Below, in pieces: positions 8,428 through 16,516 of a stretch of DNA of 64,000 bases. Both the position numbers and the translations under genes were made by a program. The notes beneath the pieces are model-generated. The model searched no databases and was not told the DNA's origin. It saw nothing but the letters and a program-made list of their open reading frames with translations. Where the stretch lies: assembly GCA_034522155.1 (NCBI GenBank), contig JAXHLP010000011.1:62001-126000 (forward strand). Reading direction: 5' to 3'. The stretch comes from Salinilacustrithrix sp034522155. Lineage in GTDB: Bacteria > Actinomycetota > Acidimicrobiia > Acidimicrobiales > Salinilacustritrichaceae. How positions within the stretch are numbered: the stretch's first letter is position 1; the number at the start of each line of letters is the position of its first letter.

Positions 8428-9900
8428 TCAGCCCTGGCCGGCGAGCAGCGTCTCCATCACGGCCCGCGCGATCGGGGCGGCCACCCGGCCCCCGGTCTGC
8501 TCCGAGGCGCCCTCCTGGCCCTCGACGATGACCGCGACCGCGACCGACGGCGCTTCACCGGGTGGGCCGGCGAAGCCGATGATCCACGCGTGTGACCGGG
8601 GCGGCTCGGTCCCGAGCTGGGCGGTGCCCGTCTTGCCGCCCACCTCGACGCCGGGGATCCGCAGGTTCTGGGCCGTGCCGCTCTCGGCGACGTTGATCAT
8701 GGCATCGCGCATGATCTGGGCGTTGTCCGGGGTCATCGCCCGGCGCCACTGCGTGGGGTCGGGGTCCTCCACGACGGTGCCTTCGTCGTCGCGGACCTCA
8801 GTCACCACACGGGGGGTGGCGATGGCACCCTCGTTGGCAACCGCCGCGGCCACCATCGCCATCTGCAGCGGCGTCGCGGCGACGTCGTTCTGGCCGATGC
8901 CCGACTGGGCCAGCGCGGGCAGGTTCTGCTCGAAGTCGGTGGGGAAGTTGCTCTCGGCCGGTGCGGGCAGGTCGATGGGCACGTCGCTGTTGAAGCCGAA
9001 GTCCTCGGCGGTGTCGATCATCGGCTCGGCACCGAGGTCGACGGCCATCTCGGCGAAGGCCGTGTTGCAGGACACCTGCAGGATCCGGAAGAGAGCGCCA
9101 CCACACGACGAGCCCCCGAAGTTCCGCAGCGCCCGGTTGGTCTGCGGCGGTGTGTACGACGAGCTCACCGGGTAGACGGGCTCCTCCGGCGTGACCTCGC
9201 CGGACTCGAGCCCGGCGGTCGCGGTCACGACCTTGAAGGTCGAGCCCGGGAAGTAGCGCTCGCGATAGGTCTTGGCCAGCAGCGGATCGGCCTCGGCGGC
9301 CTGGAGAGCCGCGAACGCCTCGTTGGCGGCGACGAAGTCCTGGCTGGCGATGACGTCGGGGTCGAAGGACGGGAACGACCACATGGTGAGGAGCGCGCCC
9401 GTGCGGGGGTCGAGCGCGACGACCGATCCACGCCGTTGTCCGAGCTGGTCGCGCGCCACCCGCTGGGCGTCGGCCCGTAGCGACAGGGTGAGATCGCCGA
9501 CCCGGTCGCGCTCGACGAAGAGGTCGTCGAGGCCACGGAAGCTGAGATCGGCCGTCCGGCCGACGAGCTCGGAGTTGTAGGTGTCCTCCACCCCTGTCGA
9601 GCCGATGTTGAGCGAGTAGTAGCCGACGGTGTGGGCGAAGAGCTCGCCTTCGGGGTAGGCGCGGCGGCGTTCGAAACGGGCATCCTCGTCGTTGTTCTGG
9701 ATCGAGCGGGCGACGACCACGCCGTCGGCGGTGGTGATGCTGCCGCGCGGCTGGTCGTAGTCGCGGAGGATCTCGCGGTTGTTCTCCGGGTTCTCCTTGA
9801 GCTCCTCGGCCCCGAAGACGGTGGTCCGGTTGAGTTGGATGAAGAGCACGAGGTAGCAGGCCACGAGGCCGGCCCCGAGCTTGGCGATCTGGCGGTTCAC
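8428..9900 (-). CDS. pbpA: Class B penicillin-binding protein (transpeptidase)
   Basis: 490 residues with an N-terminal signal anchor (about 7-23) and a transpeptidase domain. The active-site Ser220 lies in GSTFK, then SCN and KTGTA complete the penicillin-binding triad. It cross-links septal or peripheral peptidoglycan in the periplasmic space. The ATG at 9900 overlaps the rodA stop by 4 bases, so the pair are translationally coupled, as expected of a SEDS glycosyltransferase and its cognate PBP. Confidence 0.93.
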   Translation of the reverse strand: MNRQIAKLGAGLVACYLVLFIQLNRTTVFGAEELKENPENNREILRDYDQPRGSITTADGVVVARSIQNNDEDARFERRRAYPEGELFAHTVGYYSLNIGSTGVEDTYNSELVGRTADLSFRGLDDLFVERDRVGDLTLSLRADAQRVARDQLGQRRGSVVALDPRTGALLTMWSFPSFDPDVIASQDFVAANEAFAALQAAEADPLLAKTYRERYFPGSTFKVVTATAGLESGEVTPEEPVYPVSSSYTPPQTNRALRNFGGSSCGGALFRILQVSCNTAFAEMAVDLGAEPMIDTAEDFGFNSDVPIDLPAPAESNFPTDFEQNLPALAQSGIGQNDVAATPLQMAMVAAAVANEGAIATPRVVTEVRDDEGTVVEDPDPTQWRRAMTPDNAQIMRDAMINVAESGTAQNLRIPGVEVGGKTGTAQLGTEPPRSHAWIIGFAGPPGEAPSVAVAVIVEGQEGASEQTGGRVAAPIARAVMETLLAGQG

Positions 9901-11222
9901 GTCGCCGTGCCCTCCATGGTCTGTGCCGGCGTGGGCGGTCGCACGCTGTTGTCGGAGATGCGCAGCAGCAGTGCCAGCAGCACGTAGTTGAGCACGAGGC
10001 TCGACCCGCCGTAGCTGACGAAGGGGAGGGTGATACCGGTGAGAGGCAGCACTCGGGTGATGCCGGCGATGATGATGAACGCCTGGATGCCGAGCAGACT
10101 CGTGAGTCCGGTGGCCAGCAGTGTGTCGAAGGCCGAGTCGGCCCGCAGCGCGATCCGCAGGCCGGCGCCGACCATCAGCACGTAGGCGCAGAGGACGGCG
10201 GTCCCGCCGAGAAGCCCGAGCTCCTCACCGATCGCGGCGAAGATGAAGTCGGTCTCGACCTCGGGGATCCGGGTCGGCGTGCCGAGTCCGATCCCCGTGC
10301 CGGCGATGCCGCCATCGGCGAGGGCGAACGACGACTCCACCACCTGGAAGCCCTCGTCCTTGGCCACCGGCCAGGGGTCGAGCCACACGTCCACCCGCTC
10401 GCGGACGTGGCTGAACTGGGTCCAGGCCAAGAACGCCCCGGCCCCGAAGAGGGTCGTGCCCACGGTCAGGTAGGTGGTTCGGCCGGTGGCCACCCAGAGC
10501 ATGACCACGAACAGGAAGAAGAACAGCAACGACGAGCCGAGGTCGCGCTCGAGGGTCATCACCATCAGCGAGACGCTCCAGGCGAGCACCACCGGGCCGA
10601 GGTACTTGGGGTCGGGCAGGTGGAGCGGTCCGAGGCGGAACGTCGACAGGGCCAGCAGCTCGCGACGTTCGACGAGGTAGCCGGCGAAGAAGATCGCCAG
10701 CACGACCTTGGCCGCCTCGCCGGGCTGGAAGTTGACCGGCCCGAGCGAGATCCAGATCCGGGAGCCGTTGATGGTCTGGCCGATGACCGGGAACAGCGGC
10801 AGGACGAGCAGGATCAGGCCGATGATGGCGAAGGTGTACCGGTAGCGCTCGAGGCCACGGGCACGACGGACGAACAGCAGCGTGGCGATGAACGCGGCGA
10901 TGCCGAGCGCGGTCCACAGCGACTGCAGCCCGGCCAGGCCGCTGGTGTCGGCCTGCGCCTCGTCGAGCCGGACGATGAACACGTACCCGATGCCGTTGAG
11001 CAGGGCCGCGAGCGGCAGCAGGATCCCGTCGGCGTTGGGGGCGAGCTTGCGGACGGCGATGTGGGCCGTGACGAGCAAGGCGAGGATCACACCGAGGAAC
11101 GGCCCGATGTTGGCGGGCATCTCCGAGTTGGTGCCGAAGCCGGCGAGCGCGTACGCGCCGGCGGTGATGAGCACGACGACGACGATGAGCCCGAGCTCGG
11201 TCCGGCGGCGCAGCAGGTGCAC
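9897..11222 (-). CDS. rodA: SEDS peptidoglycan glycosyltransferase (FtsW/RodA family)
   Basis: 441 residues, about ten hydrophobic helices, with late-family motifs such as GIGLGTPTRIPEVETDFIFA and the C-terminal LPFVSYGGSS, diagnostic of FtsW/RodA/SpoVE. It polymerises lipid II in the membrane, working with PbpA. GTG start at 11222, 3 bases from the pstP stop. Named rodA from position in the pknB cluster (rodA in mycobacteria); FtsW activity cannot be excluded from sequence. Confidence 0.92.
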   Translation of the reverse strand: MHLLRRRTELGLIVVVVLITAGAYALAGFGTNSEMPANIGPFLGVILALLVTAHIAVRKLAPNADGILLPLAALLNGIGYVFIVRLDEAQADTSGLAGLQSLWTALGIAAFIATLLFVRRARGLERYRYTFAIIGLILLVLPLFPVIGQTINGSRIWISLGPVNFQPGEAAKVVLAIFFAGYLVERRELLALSTFRLGPLHLPDPKYLGPVVLAWSVSLMVMTLERDLGSSLLFFFLFVVMLWVATGRTTYLTVGTTLFGAGAFLAWTQFSHVRERVDVWLDPWPVAKDEGFQVVESSFALADGGIAGTGIGLGTPTRIPEVETDFIFAAIGEELGLLGGTAVLCAYVLMVGAGLRIALRADSAFDTLLATGLTSLLGIQAFIIIAGITRVLPLTGITLPFVSYGGSSLVLNYVLLALLLRISDNSVRPPTPAQTMEGTAT

Positions 11223-11225
11223 GGC

Positions 11226-12488
11226 TCAGGTCCCGGTGGTGGTCGACCCGCCGGTGGTCGTGGTGGTGGTCGTCGTGGTCGTGGTGGTCGTGGTGGTGGT
11301 CGTCGTCGTCGTGAGGTTTCCGGCGGCGGTTCGGGCTTCGCCGAGCGAGGCGAAGGCGCGGTTCTCCTCGACGCGGATGCGACTCTGTCCGTCGAGGTCG
11401 TCGACGTCGATGTCGGTCTGGTCGACGACCTCGTCGTCGTAGATCCACAGCCAGCCGCCCCGGACGATGGTGACCTCGCCGCCCCGATCCTCGAAGCGGT
11501 AGTCGCGCGCCGAGCGGTAGGACAGGAAGATGCCGCCGCCCACCAGTGCGAGCACCACGATGACGAAGGCCACGGAGCGAACGGTGACGGCTCGCTGGCG
11601 ACGGGCCCGGGGACGAGCATCGGCGTCGTCGGACGTGCCCGAGCCGCCCTGGGCGTGCGCGAGATCGTCGGGCAGGGCGAGGAGGGTGTCGGTGTCGTTC
11701 CCGGAGTCGTGGGAGAACCCGGCCGCGTCGGGGATGGCGTCGGAGGCTTCGGCGCTCATGCCGCCGTCGTCGACCACGTCGACGATCACGACGGTGACGT
11801 TGTCGCGTCCGCCGTTCGCGTTGGCTCGTCGCACGAGGTCGGCCGCAGCCTCATCGGGGTCGTCGACCGTGCGCAGGACCGATGCGATCTCGTCCTCGTC
11901 GACCTCGTCGGTGAGACCGTCGGAGCACAGCAGGTAGCGGTCGCCGCGGTGGGGGAGGAGCTGGAACTCGTCGACGTCGACGGTGGGTTCGATGCCGATG
12001 GCGCGGGTCACGATGTTCTTCTGCGGATGATCGTGCGCCTGTTCCCGGGTGATCCGGCCGTCACGGACCATCTCGCCGACCAGGCTGTGGTCCTCGCTGA
12101 CCTGTTCGAGCGCCCCGTTGACGAGCCGGTAGGCGCGCGAATCGCCGACGTTGACGATCGCGACCCGCTCCTCGCCGTTCTCCTCGACCAGCGCGGTGGC
12201 GACGAGGGTCGTGCCCATCCCCGACAGCGACGGGTCGTCGCTGCTGCGGGCGAAGACGGCCTCGTTGGCGTCCTGGACACGGGTGACGAGCTCGGCGACG
12301 GTCGTGCCGTCGGCGTTGAGCGCATCGAAGCTGTCGACGGCGAGGGCCGAGGCCACCTCCCCGCCCTGGTGGCCGCCCATGCCGTCGGCCACGACGAAGA
12401 CGCGTTCGCCGAGCAGCATCGAGTCCTGGTTGTTGGTGCGGACCTGACCCACGTCGCTGGCCCCACCGGCGCGCAGGCGAACCGTCAC
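11226..12488 (-). CDS. pstP: PP2C-family Ser/Thr protein phosphatase with poly-threonine tail
   Basis: 420 residues. The PP2C domain covers about residues 1-240, with metal-site motifs VADGMGGHQGGE and LLCSDGLTDEV. A linker and one transmembrane helix (near residue 305) lead to an outer segment that ends in 20 consecutive threonines then GGSTTTGT. It reverses PknB phosphorylation. The GTG start overlaps the fhaB stop (GTGA). The Thr-rich tail is not a normal part of the family and could be an O-glycosylated stalk or a replication-slippage product. Confidence 0.92.
   Translation of the reverse strand: MTVRLRAGGASDVGQVRTNNQDSMLLGERVFVVADGMGGHQGGEVASALAVDSFDALNADGTTVAELVTRVQDANEAVFARSSDDPSLSGMGTTLVATALVEENGEERVAIVNVGDSRAYRLVNGALEQVSEDHSLVGEMVRDGRITREQAHDHPQKNIVTRAIGIEPTVDVDEFQLLPHRGDRYLLCSDGLTDEVDEDEIASVLRTVDDPDEAAADLVRRANANGGRDNVTVVIVDVVDDGGMSAEASDAIPDAAGFSHDSGNDTDTLLALPDDLAHAQGGSGTSDDADARPRARRQRAVTVRSVAFVIVVLALVGGGIFLSYRSARDYRFEDRGGEVTIVRGGWLWIYDDEVVDQTDIDVDDLDGQSRIRVEENRAFASLGEARTAAGNLTTTTTTTTTTTTTTTTTTTTGGSTTTGT
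11253..11312 (-). repeat. Threonine-codon (ACC/ACG) repeat inside pstP
   Basis: Twenty consecutive ACC or ACG codons give an uninterrupted poly-Thr tract. The mix of ACC and ACG is irregular, so it is not a single perfect trinucleotide run, but it is prone to slippage and may vary in length between strains. Confidence 0.85.
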
Positions 12489-12943
12489 GAGACCTCCATC
12501 ACGGTCGAACCGATCTGGATCTGGTCACCGCGGCTCACGACCATGGGCGCGGCGACCTTGCGCCTGTTCAGGTACGTGCCGTTGGTCGAGCCGAGATCCT
12601 CGACGAAGAGCTGGTCGTCGCGGCTGAAGATCCGGGCGTGGATCTGGGACGCGTAGGTGTCGTCGAGGGTGATCTGGCAGCCTGCGGCGCGACCCACGGT
12701 GAGCTCGTCGCCGAGGGGGAACACGTGGCCGGCCATGTCCGCCGGCTCGAGCACCCGGAGCTGGGGCGGTGTCCGCTCGCGGGCCCGGGCCCGCCGGGCA
12801 GTTCGACGCGTGCTGGTGGGCGGGGCCGTCGTGGCCTTGGCCAGGTTGACCTCGGCCCACACTGCCCGCAGCACGCGGAAGAAGAACAGGTAGAGCAGGA
12901 TCAGCAGACAGATCTTGAGGACGTTGAGCAGGGGCTCGGGCAC
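12485..12943 (-). CDS. fhaB: Membrane-anchored FHA-domain protein
   Basis: 152 residues from a GTG at 12943. A transmembrane helix (about residues 5-20, LNVLKICLLILLYLFFF) is followed by a Thr-rich juxtamembrane stretch (TTAPPTSTRR), a candidate PknB phosphorylation site, and a C-terminal FHA domain with GR, S-x-x-H-like ASQIHARI and STNGTYLN signatures. FHA domains bind phosphothreonine; in mycobacteria FhaB (FipA) bridges PknB/PstP signalling and division. The start was chosen because it puts the helix at the N-terminus; an upstream frame to 12994 exists but is less likely. Confidence 0.88.
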   Translation of the reverse strand: MPEPLLNVLKICLLILLYLFFFRVLRAVWAEVNLAKATTAPPTSTRRTARRARARERTPPQLRVLEPADMAGHVFPLGDELTVGRAAGCQITLDDTYASQIHARIFSRDDQLFVEDLGSTNGTYLNRRKVAAPMVVSRGDQIQIGSTVMEVS

Positions 12944-13007
12944 CGGCCGAGACTCTACCGGTGGCCCTCCGGGCCAATCCGCCCCCGCACACATGAGATC
13001 GACACGG

Positions 13008-13667
13008 TCAGCTCGCCTCGAAGCGGAAGGTCGTCGACCCGAACGTCATCTCGTCGCCGTCCTGGAGCACCCGTTCGCTGACCTTGACGCCGTTGATCTT
13101 CGTGCCGTTGGTCGAGCCGACGTCGGCGAGCACGAAGCCGTCGCCCGACGGGCGGATCTCGGCGTGGTTGCGGCTCACGTTGGGGTCCTCGAGGGTGATC
13201 ACGCTGTCGGGGATGCGCCCGATGGTGACGATGCCCTCGCCGAGCACGAATCGCTCGCCGTTGGGGAGCACGAGCGAGCCCGCCCCGGCGCCGCCGTCGC
13301 CCTCGCGCAGGCGGGCGCTGATCGAGAACGACCCCACCCGCATCTTCGGGTCGACCTCGAGGGTGACCTCGATCGGGCCCATGAACTCGTAGCCCTCGTC
13401 CCGGGCGTGGTCGCGGGCCAGCTCGGCCAGGTTGCGCCGCATCGAGTCGGTGACCTCGGCGAATTCGTCGGCGTCCTGCTGGGACAGGTTCACGGTGAAG
13501 TCGTTGGCGACCACGGTGTTGCCCCGGACGCCGATGGAGCGGGAGTCGTCCAGCTCGCGGGTGAGCCGGCGACCGATCTCCACCGGGCGCAGCCCGCTGC
13601 GGAAGACGCGTGAGAACGCGCCCTCCACCATCCGCTCGAGGCCCTTCTCGAAGTTCCGCAGTCCCAT
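13008..13667 (-). CDS. fhaA: FHA-domain protein FhaA (DUF3662-FHA), short form
   Basis: 219 residues. The N-terminal DUF3662 domain (MGLRNFEKGLERMVEGAFS, about 1-120) joins a C-terminal FHA domain (about 125-219; IGR, SRNHAEI, STNGTKING). Mycobacterial FhaA is more than twice as long because of a low-complexity linker that is absent here. FhaA recruits phosphorylated MviN/MurJ and other PknB substrates to control peptidoglycan synthesis. First gene of the fhaA-to-pknB run on this strand, 64 bases upstream of fhaB. Confidence 0.92.
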   Translation of the reverse strand: MGLRNFEKGLERMVEGAFSRVFRSGLRPVEIGRRLTRELDDSRSIGVRGNTVVANDFTVNLSQQDADEFAEVTDSMRRNLAELARDHARDEGYEFMGPIEVTLEVDPKMRVGSFSISARLREGDGGAGAGSLVLPNGERFVLGEGIVTIGRIPDSVITLEDPNVSRNHAEIRPSGDGFVLADVGSTNGTKINGVKVSERVLQDGDEMTFGSTTFRFEAS

Positions 13668-13960
13668 CGTGGGCGCAGGCTACCCCTGACCAGTGTCGAC
13701 CCTCAGCCTGGGGGCGTGTTCCCCGGCCCCGGCGAGGATTCGGGCGCACCAGGCCACGCCGGCAGGCGGCCGTACACCCAGATCGCTCATCGGGGGGTCT
13801 GGGCGCATGGGGGCACGCTGGCGGGCGATGACAGTCCCGAAGCCATACCGCCGCCCATCGAGTTCCTCCGGCGACACCACCGCCCGGTGGTGGGCGTCTC
13901 CACCCCCAGACCGCTGGGAGGCGATGACGGTGCCGCGCTACCGTGTGCGACTCTCCACTC
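13668..13960. other. Gene-free stretch between fhaA and tRNA-Leu
   Basis: 293 bases without a convincing gene. Must hold the divergent promoters of the fhaA operon and tRNA-Leu. A short imperfect repeat, GCGATGACAGTCCCG near 13825 and GCGATGACGGTGCCG at 13921, is the only structure noticed. Confidence 0.4.
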
Positions 13961-14047
13961 GGGCGAGTGGCGGAATTGGCAGACGCGCAGGCTTCAGGTG
14001 CCTGTGTCCGCAAGGACGTGGGGGTTCAAGTCCCCCCTCGCCCACCA
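13961..14047 (+). tRNA. tRNA-Leu(CAG), CCA encoded
   Basis: Acceptor GGGCGAG pairs with CTCGCCC (14037-14043), discriminator A14044 and encoded CCA. Anticodon stem CAGGC/GCCTG holds loop TTCAGGT, giving anticodon CAG. A long variable arm (GTCCGCAAGGAC) marks a class II tRNA, and the T-loop is TTCAAGT. A tRNA-Leu follows fhaA in mycobacteria too. Its 3' end serves as the core of the direct repeat at 18437 and so as an island attachment site. Confidence 0.97.
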
Positions 14048-14172
14048 CAACTGGGGTAACCCACCCCACATGCGGGTGCAACGCGGGGAGCAGCGCAGAC
14101 GGCCGAGCGCGCAGCGTCGGGGATGCGCATGAACCGCCCCAGCACCCGTTCGTCTGCTGTTCTTCCCGAGCT
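14033..14172 (+). repeat. 140-bp direct repeat, left copy (att core = tRNA-Leu 3' end)
   Basis: Starts inside the tRNA 3' end (CCCCCTCGCCCACCAC) and matches 18437-18576 with only four mismatches over 140 bases. It runs to 16 codons into the AbrB-like reading frame. The tRNA 3' end is the natural target of tyrosine recombinases. Confidence 0.93.
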
Positions 14173-14460
14173 CACCGGCCCGCCGGTGACCGGGTCGCCG
14201 TGGCGGTGGTCGGCAGCCGAACCCGAGCCCTCCGGACGCCTGTCCCTGCCGACCGCGGCTCGGCGGGTACTCGTCGGCGACGTCGCGGGAGCGCACGAGG
14301 TGTCGGGTGTCGTGCGCGGCGACACGCTCGTCCTGCGGACCCAGGCCGGCAACGGGCGGGCGATGACGGTGGACGGACGGGGTCGGATCTACCTGCCGGT
14401 GTGGCTGCGCCGCCACACCGGCTTCCTCATCGGCACCCACCACGACGCGGACGACTTCGC
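14123..14460 (+). pseudogene. SpoVT/AbrB-like DNA-binding protein, 3' end lost
   Basis: MRMNRPSTRSSAVLPEL opens a frame whose part at residues 75-110 (VDGRGRIYLPVWLRRHTGF) is a SpoVT/AbrB-type swapped-hairpin motif; GRLSLPTAARR earlier is a second similar hairpin. Proteins of this type are common beside actinobacterial integrated elements. After HHDAD (near 14450) the frame runs into the antisense of the SARP gene and only ends at 14815 with non-coding character, so the native C-terminus is gone. The first 16 codons recur in the right repeat copy. Confidence 0.6.
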
Positions 14461-15010
14461 AGGCATGGACGAGCATCACGTAGCTCGATTCGTCCAATGG
14501 CGCTCGTCGCACCATCTCACGAGCCGCGACCGTTGCACGGACCATGTCATCGCGAGCCATCGCGATCTCGGCCTCGTGATGCAGCACGCCGATCAGTCGG
14601 CTCTCGACCCCGGCGCGCTCCACGGAGAGCCACATGTCGTAGTCCGGACTCCACTGACCGTCCACACCATCGAGAAGACCGCCACTCATGGCCAGCACGT
14701 CGTCCATCCCGAGGTCGGGCTGGCGAACATCCACGACAACGTCTGCCGCGAGCCGCGCTTCGACCGGGTCGCCCACCAGGGACGTCGACGATCCCAACGC
14801 GCCACGCGCCTGTGACAGCGACCACCGCAACGCTCCCATCGGGTCATCGGCCTCGGGGAAGATCTCCGCAGCGAGCTGTCGGCGTGGCAGCGGACGATCC
14901 GACAGCAGGATGCGAGCGAGCAACGCCCACGTCTTCTTGCCGCGGACTCGGTTGACCCCGGCGTCGTGGACGACCACCGGGGATCCGAGCATGCGGATGG
15001 TCGTCCCCAC
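14458..15010 (-). pseudogene. SARP/BTAD-type transcriptional regulator, truncated
   Basis: From a GTG at 15010 about 184 codons look native: an N-terminal OmpR-like winged helix (GKKTWALLARILLSDRPLP, MGALRWSLSQARGAL) and the start of a bacterial transcriptional activator domain (REMVRRAPLDESSYVMLVHA). It stops abruptly near 14458, where the sequence becomes the antisense of the AbrB gene; the frame stays open to 13994 only by chance. Full-length SARP-type regulators are longer. The two genes have been fused tail to tail by a deletion or rearrangement. Confidence 0.65.
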
Positions 15011-15020
15011 GAGCGCTCGC

Positions 15021-15329
15021 TCAGCCGACCGACGCGAGCACGGGGGCTGGCGACAGCTGAGCGGGGATCGGCGAGCCGACCATGCGAGGCGCAGTCGTCT
15101 GATCGAGCAACGCGTCCATCAGCAGTGCCTGTTCGCTCGGGGACAGCCGTTGCGCCAGGGTAGCCGCACGCAGGAATGCACGATCCCGGGCGACGGTCGG
15201 CTCGTCATCCGACGAGAGCACGCCAGCCACGACCGGAGCGATCGATTGAATGGCTGCAGCGACCGCCTGTACCTGGGGGACACGGTCGATGCCGTGGAGG
15301 CCCTTCTGGCTCGTCACGCCGGCACCCAA
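15021..15329 (-). CDS. Small alanine-rich protein upstream of SARP remnant
   Basis: Up to 102 residues, TTG at 15329 or GTG about four codons later. Predicted mostly helical (QAVAAAIQSIAPVVAGVL; LRAATLAQRLSPSEQALLMDALLDQ). Its stop lies 10 bases before the SARP GTG, so they form a two-gene unit. Small proteins of this kind often precede SARP-like regulators, but I do not recognise the family. Confidence 0.45.
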   Translation of the reverse strand: MGAGVTSQKGLHGIDRVPQVQAVAAAIQSIAPVVAGVLSSDDEPTVARDRAFLRAATLAQRLSPSEQALLMDALLDQTTAPRMVGSPIPAQLSPAPVLASVG

Positions 15330-15388
15330 CCAGAAGGCGGAGGTCCGAGCGCACCTTGACGATGGCCCCGCCGAGTGTCACGATCACT

Positions 15389-15410
15389 GAAAGTACCGGT
15401 TGGTACTTTC
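15389..15410. promoter_or_regulatory. Perfect 22-bp palindromic operator
   Basis: GAAAGTACC-GGTT-GGTACTTTC: 9-bp arms around a 4-bp spacer. It sits between the divergent small gene (ending at 15329 on the minus strand) and the sulfatase relic/tetR unit starting at 15477. Size and symmetry fit a TetR dimer pair, most likely the TetR protein at 15821. Confidence 0.65.
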
Positions 15411-15476
15411 TCTCGCCGCTGCGCCATGGGGCTCTGATCCGATGTCACCCACCCCGTCCCCGACCGCGACGACATC

Positions 15477-15824
15477 GTGACGGTCGCGCTCACGACTGCC
15501 GACTCCACGTCTGCGCCGGCCCCCTCCCTGTTCCGTGTGGGAGCACCCAACGTCATAGTCGCCGTGCTCGACGACACCGGGTTCGAGGCAGCCGCGCTCG
15601 GTGTCCTCGCCGAACAGGGCGACTACAACGGCGGCTGGGTCTGGCACCTGATCGCCGGGCAGGTGCGCTTCGCAGTCAGCTTCGTGAGCGAGCACCTCAC
15701 CGAGCTCGCCGTCCCCGTCCCGGTCGGCGCGACCACGTTGCAGGTGCTGGGCCGACCCGCCGACGGCGACGCCACATTCCCGGACCTGGTCCACCAGGTC
15801 GACACGGCCTTCCGGAACCAATGA
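15477..15824 (+). pseudogene. Internally deleted sulfatase relic (115 codons)
   Basis: The N-terminal APNVIVAVLDDTGF matches the opening strand of sulfatases (APNVLVVLLDDVGF in the full-length enzyme at 41543), then jumps straight to LAEQGDYNGGW, which matches the sulfatase C-terminal beta-sandwich (IGQGSILGGW in the same enzyme). All of the catalytic middle, including the formylglycine Cys motif, is missing. The frame is still open and its stop overlaps the tetR start (ATGA), so the deletion kept operon coupling. Confidence 0.6.
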
Positions 15825-16516
15825 CCACCGGAGACACCAGCACGACCGCTGCCGACCGCTCATCGCCCCAGCGCGCGCCGCGCCGACGGGGCCGCCCGGC
15901 GAACGCCTCCACCGACGCAACCGTGGCCGCGGTTCTGGCGGCCGCCCGGCGGCAGTTCGCGGCACACGGCTACGCCGGAACCACCAACCGGACGGTCGCC
16001 GCTGCCGCCGGGCTCGCACACACCGCGATCTACAACCACTTCGGGTCCAAGGCCCGGCTCTTCACCGCCGTGTTCATCGACGTACAGGATCTGCTCATCG
16101 CCGAGCTTGAGCGATCCGCCTCGGCTGCTCCGACCGAGCCGCCGTTGCCGCGAGCGCTGCTCCATGCCATTGAGGCCCTCCGGGCGGCGGATCCCAGCTA
16201 CGTCGAGTTCCTGGCGTCGATGTACGTCGAGGTGCGCCGGCACCCCGATCTCCGCCAGATCTTCCAGGGCAGTGAACCGTTCCCGATCCTCGACACGCTC
16301 CGCCAGCTCGCAGCCGAGCCTGCACCCACAGACCCGGGTGCCGACCCCGAGGCCTCGATGTGGCTGTGGATCGCCTTCGCCCTCGGTCTCGCCCAGCTCG
16401 GCGCGCTCGCCGACCCCGGGACCTTCACCGCCACCGTGGACCTGGTCCGCCGAGGGGTCGCAGACCTTCGCACCGACGGCGCCGACTCCGCCCACTCTGG
16501 AGATGTCAGCTCATGA
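15821..16516 (+). CDS. TetR-family transcriptional regulator
   Basis: 231 residues. The N-terminal HTH (about 30-75) carries ARRQFAAHGYAGTTNRTVA and AGLAHTAIYNHFGSKARLF, standard TetR helices. The C-terminal part is a ligand-binding helical domain. Start ATG at 15821 overlaps the sulfatase relic stop, and its stop overlaps the next ATG (ATGA). The palindrome 15389-15410 upstream is the likely operator, giving autoregulation of the operon. Confidence 0.88.
   Translation: MTTGDTSTTAADRSSPQRAPRRRGRPANASTDATVAAVLAAARRQFAAHGYAGTTNRTVAAAAGLAHTAIYNHFGSKARLFTAVFIDVQDLLIAELERSASAAPTEPPLPRALLHAIEALRAADPSYVEFLASMYVEVRRHPDLRQIFQGSEPFPILDTLRQLAAEPAPTDPGADPEASMWLWIAFALGLAQLGALADPGTFTATVDLVRRGVADLRTDGADSAHSGDVSS

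Noticed and set aside
11229..11320. Thr-codon tract as a CRISPR or tandem array
   Set aside because: No spacers or unit longer than a codon; simple codon repeat.
10407..12656. 749-codon plus-strand frame across rodA and pstP
   Set aside because: Low-complexity E/G/R-rich shadow of two well-supported minus-strand genes.
13994..14457. Extension of the SARP frame to 13994
   Set aside because: It runs antisense through the AbrB gene, the repeat and the tRNA; this part cannot be native protein.
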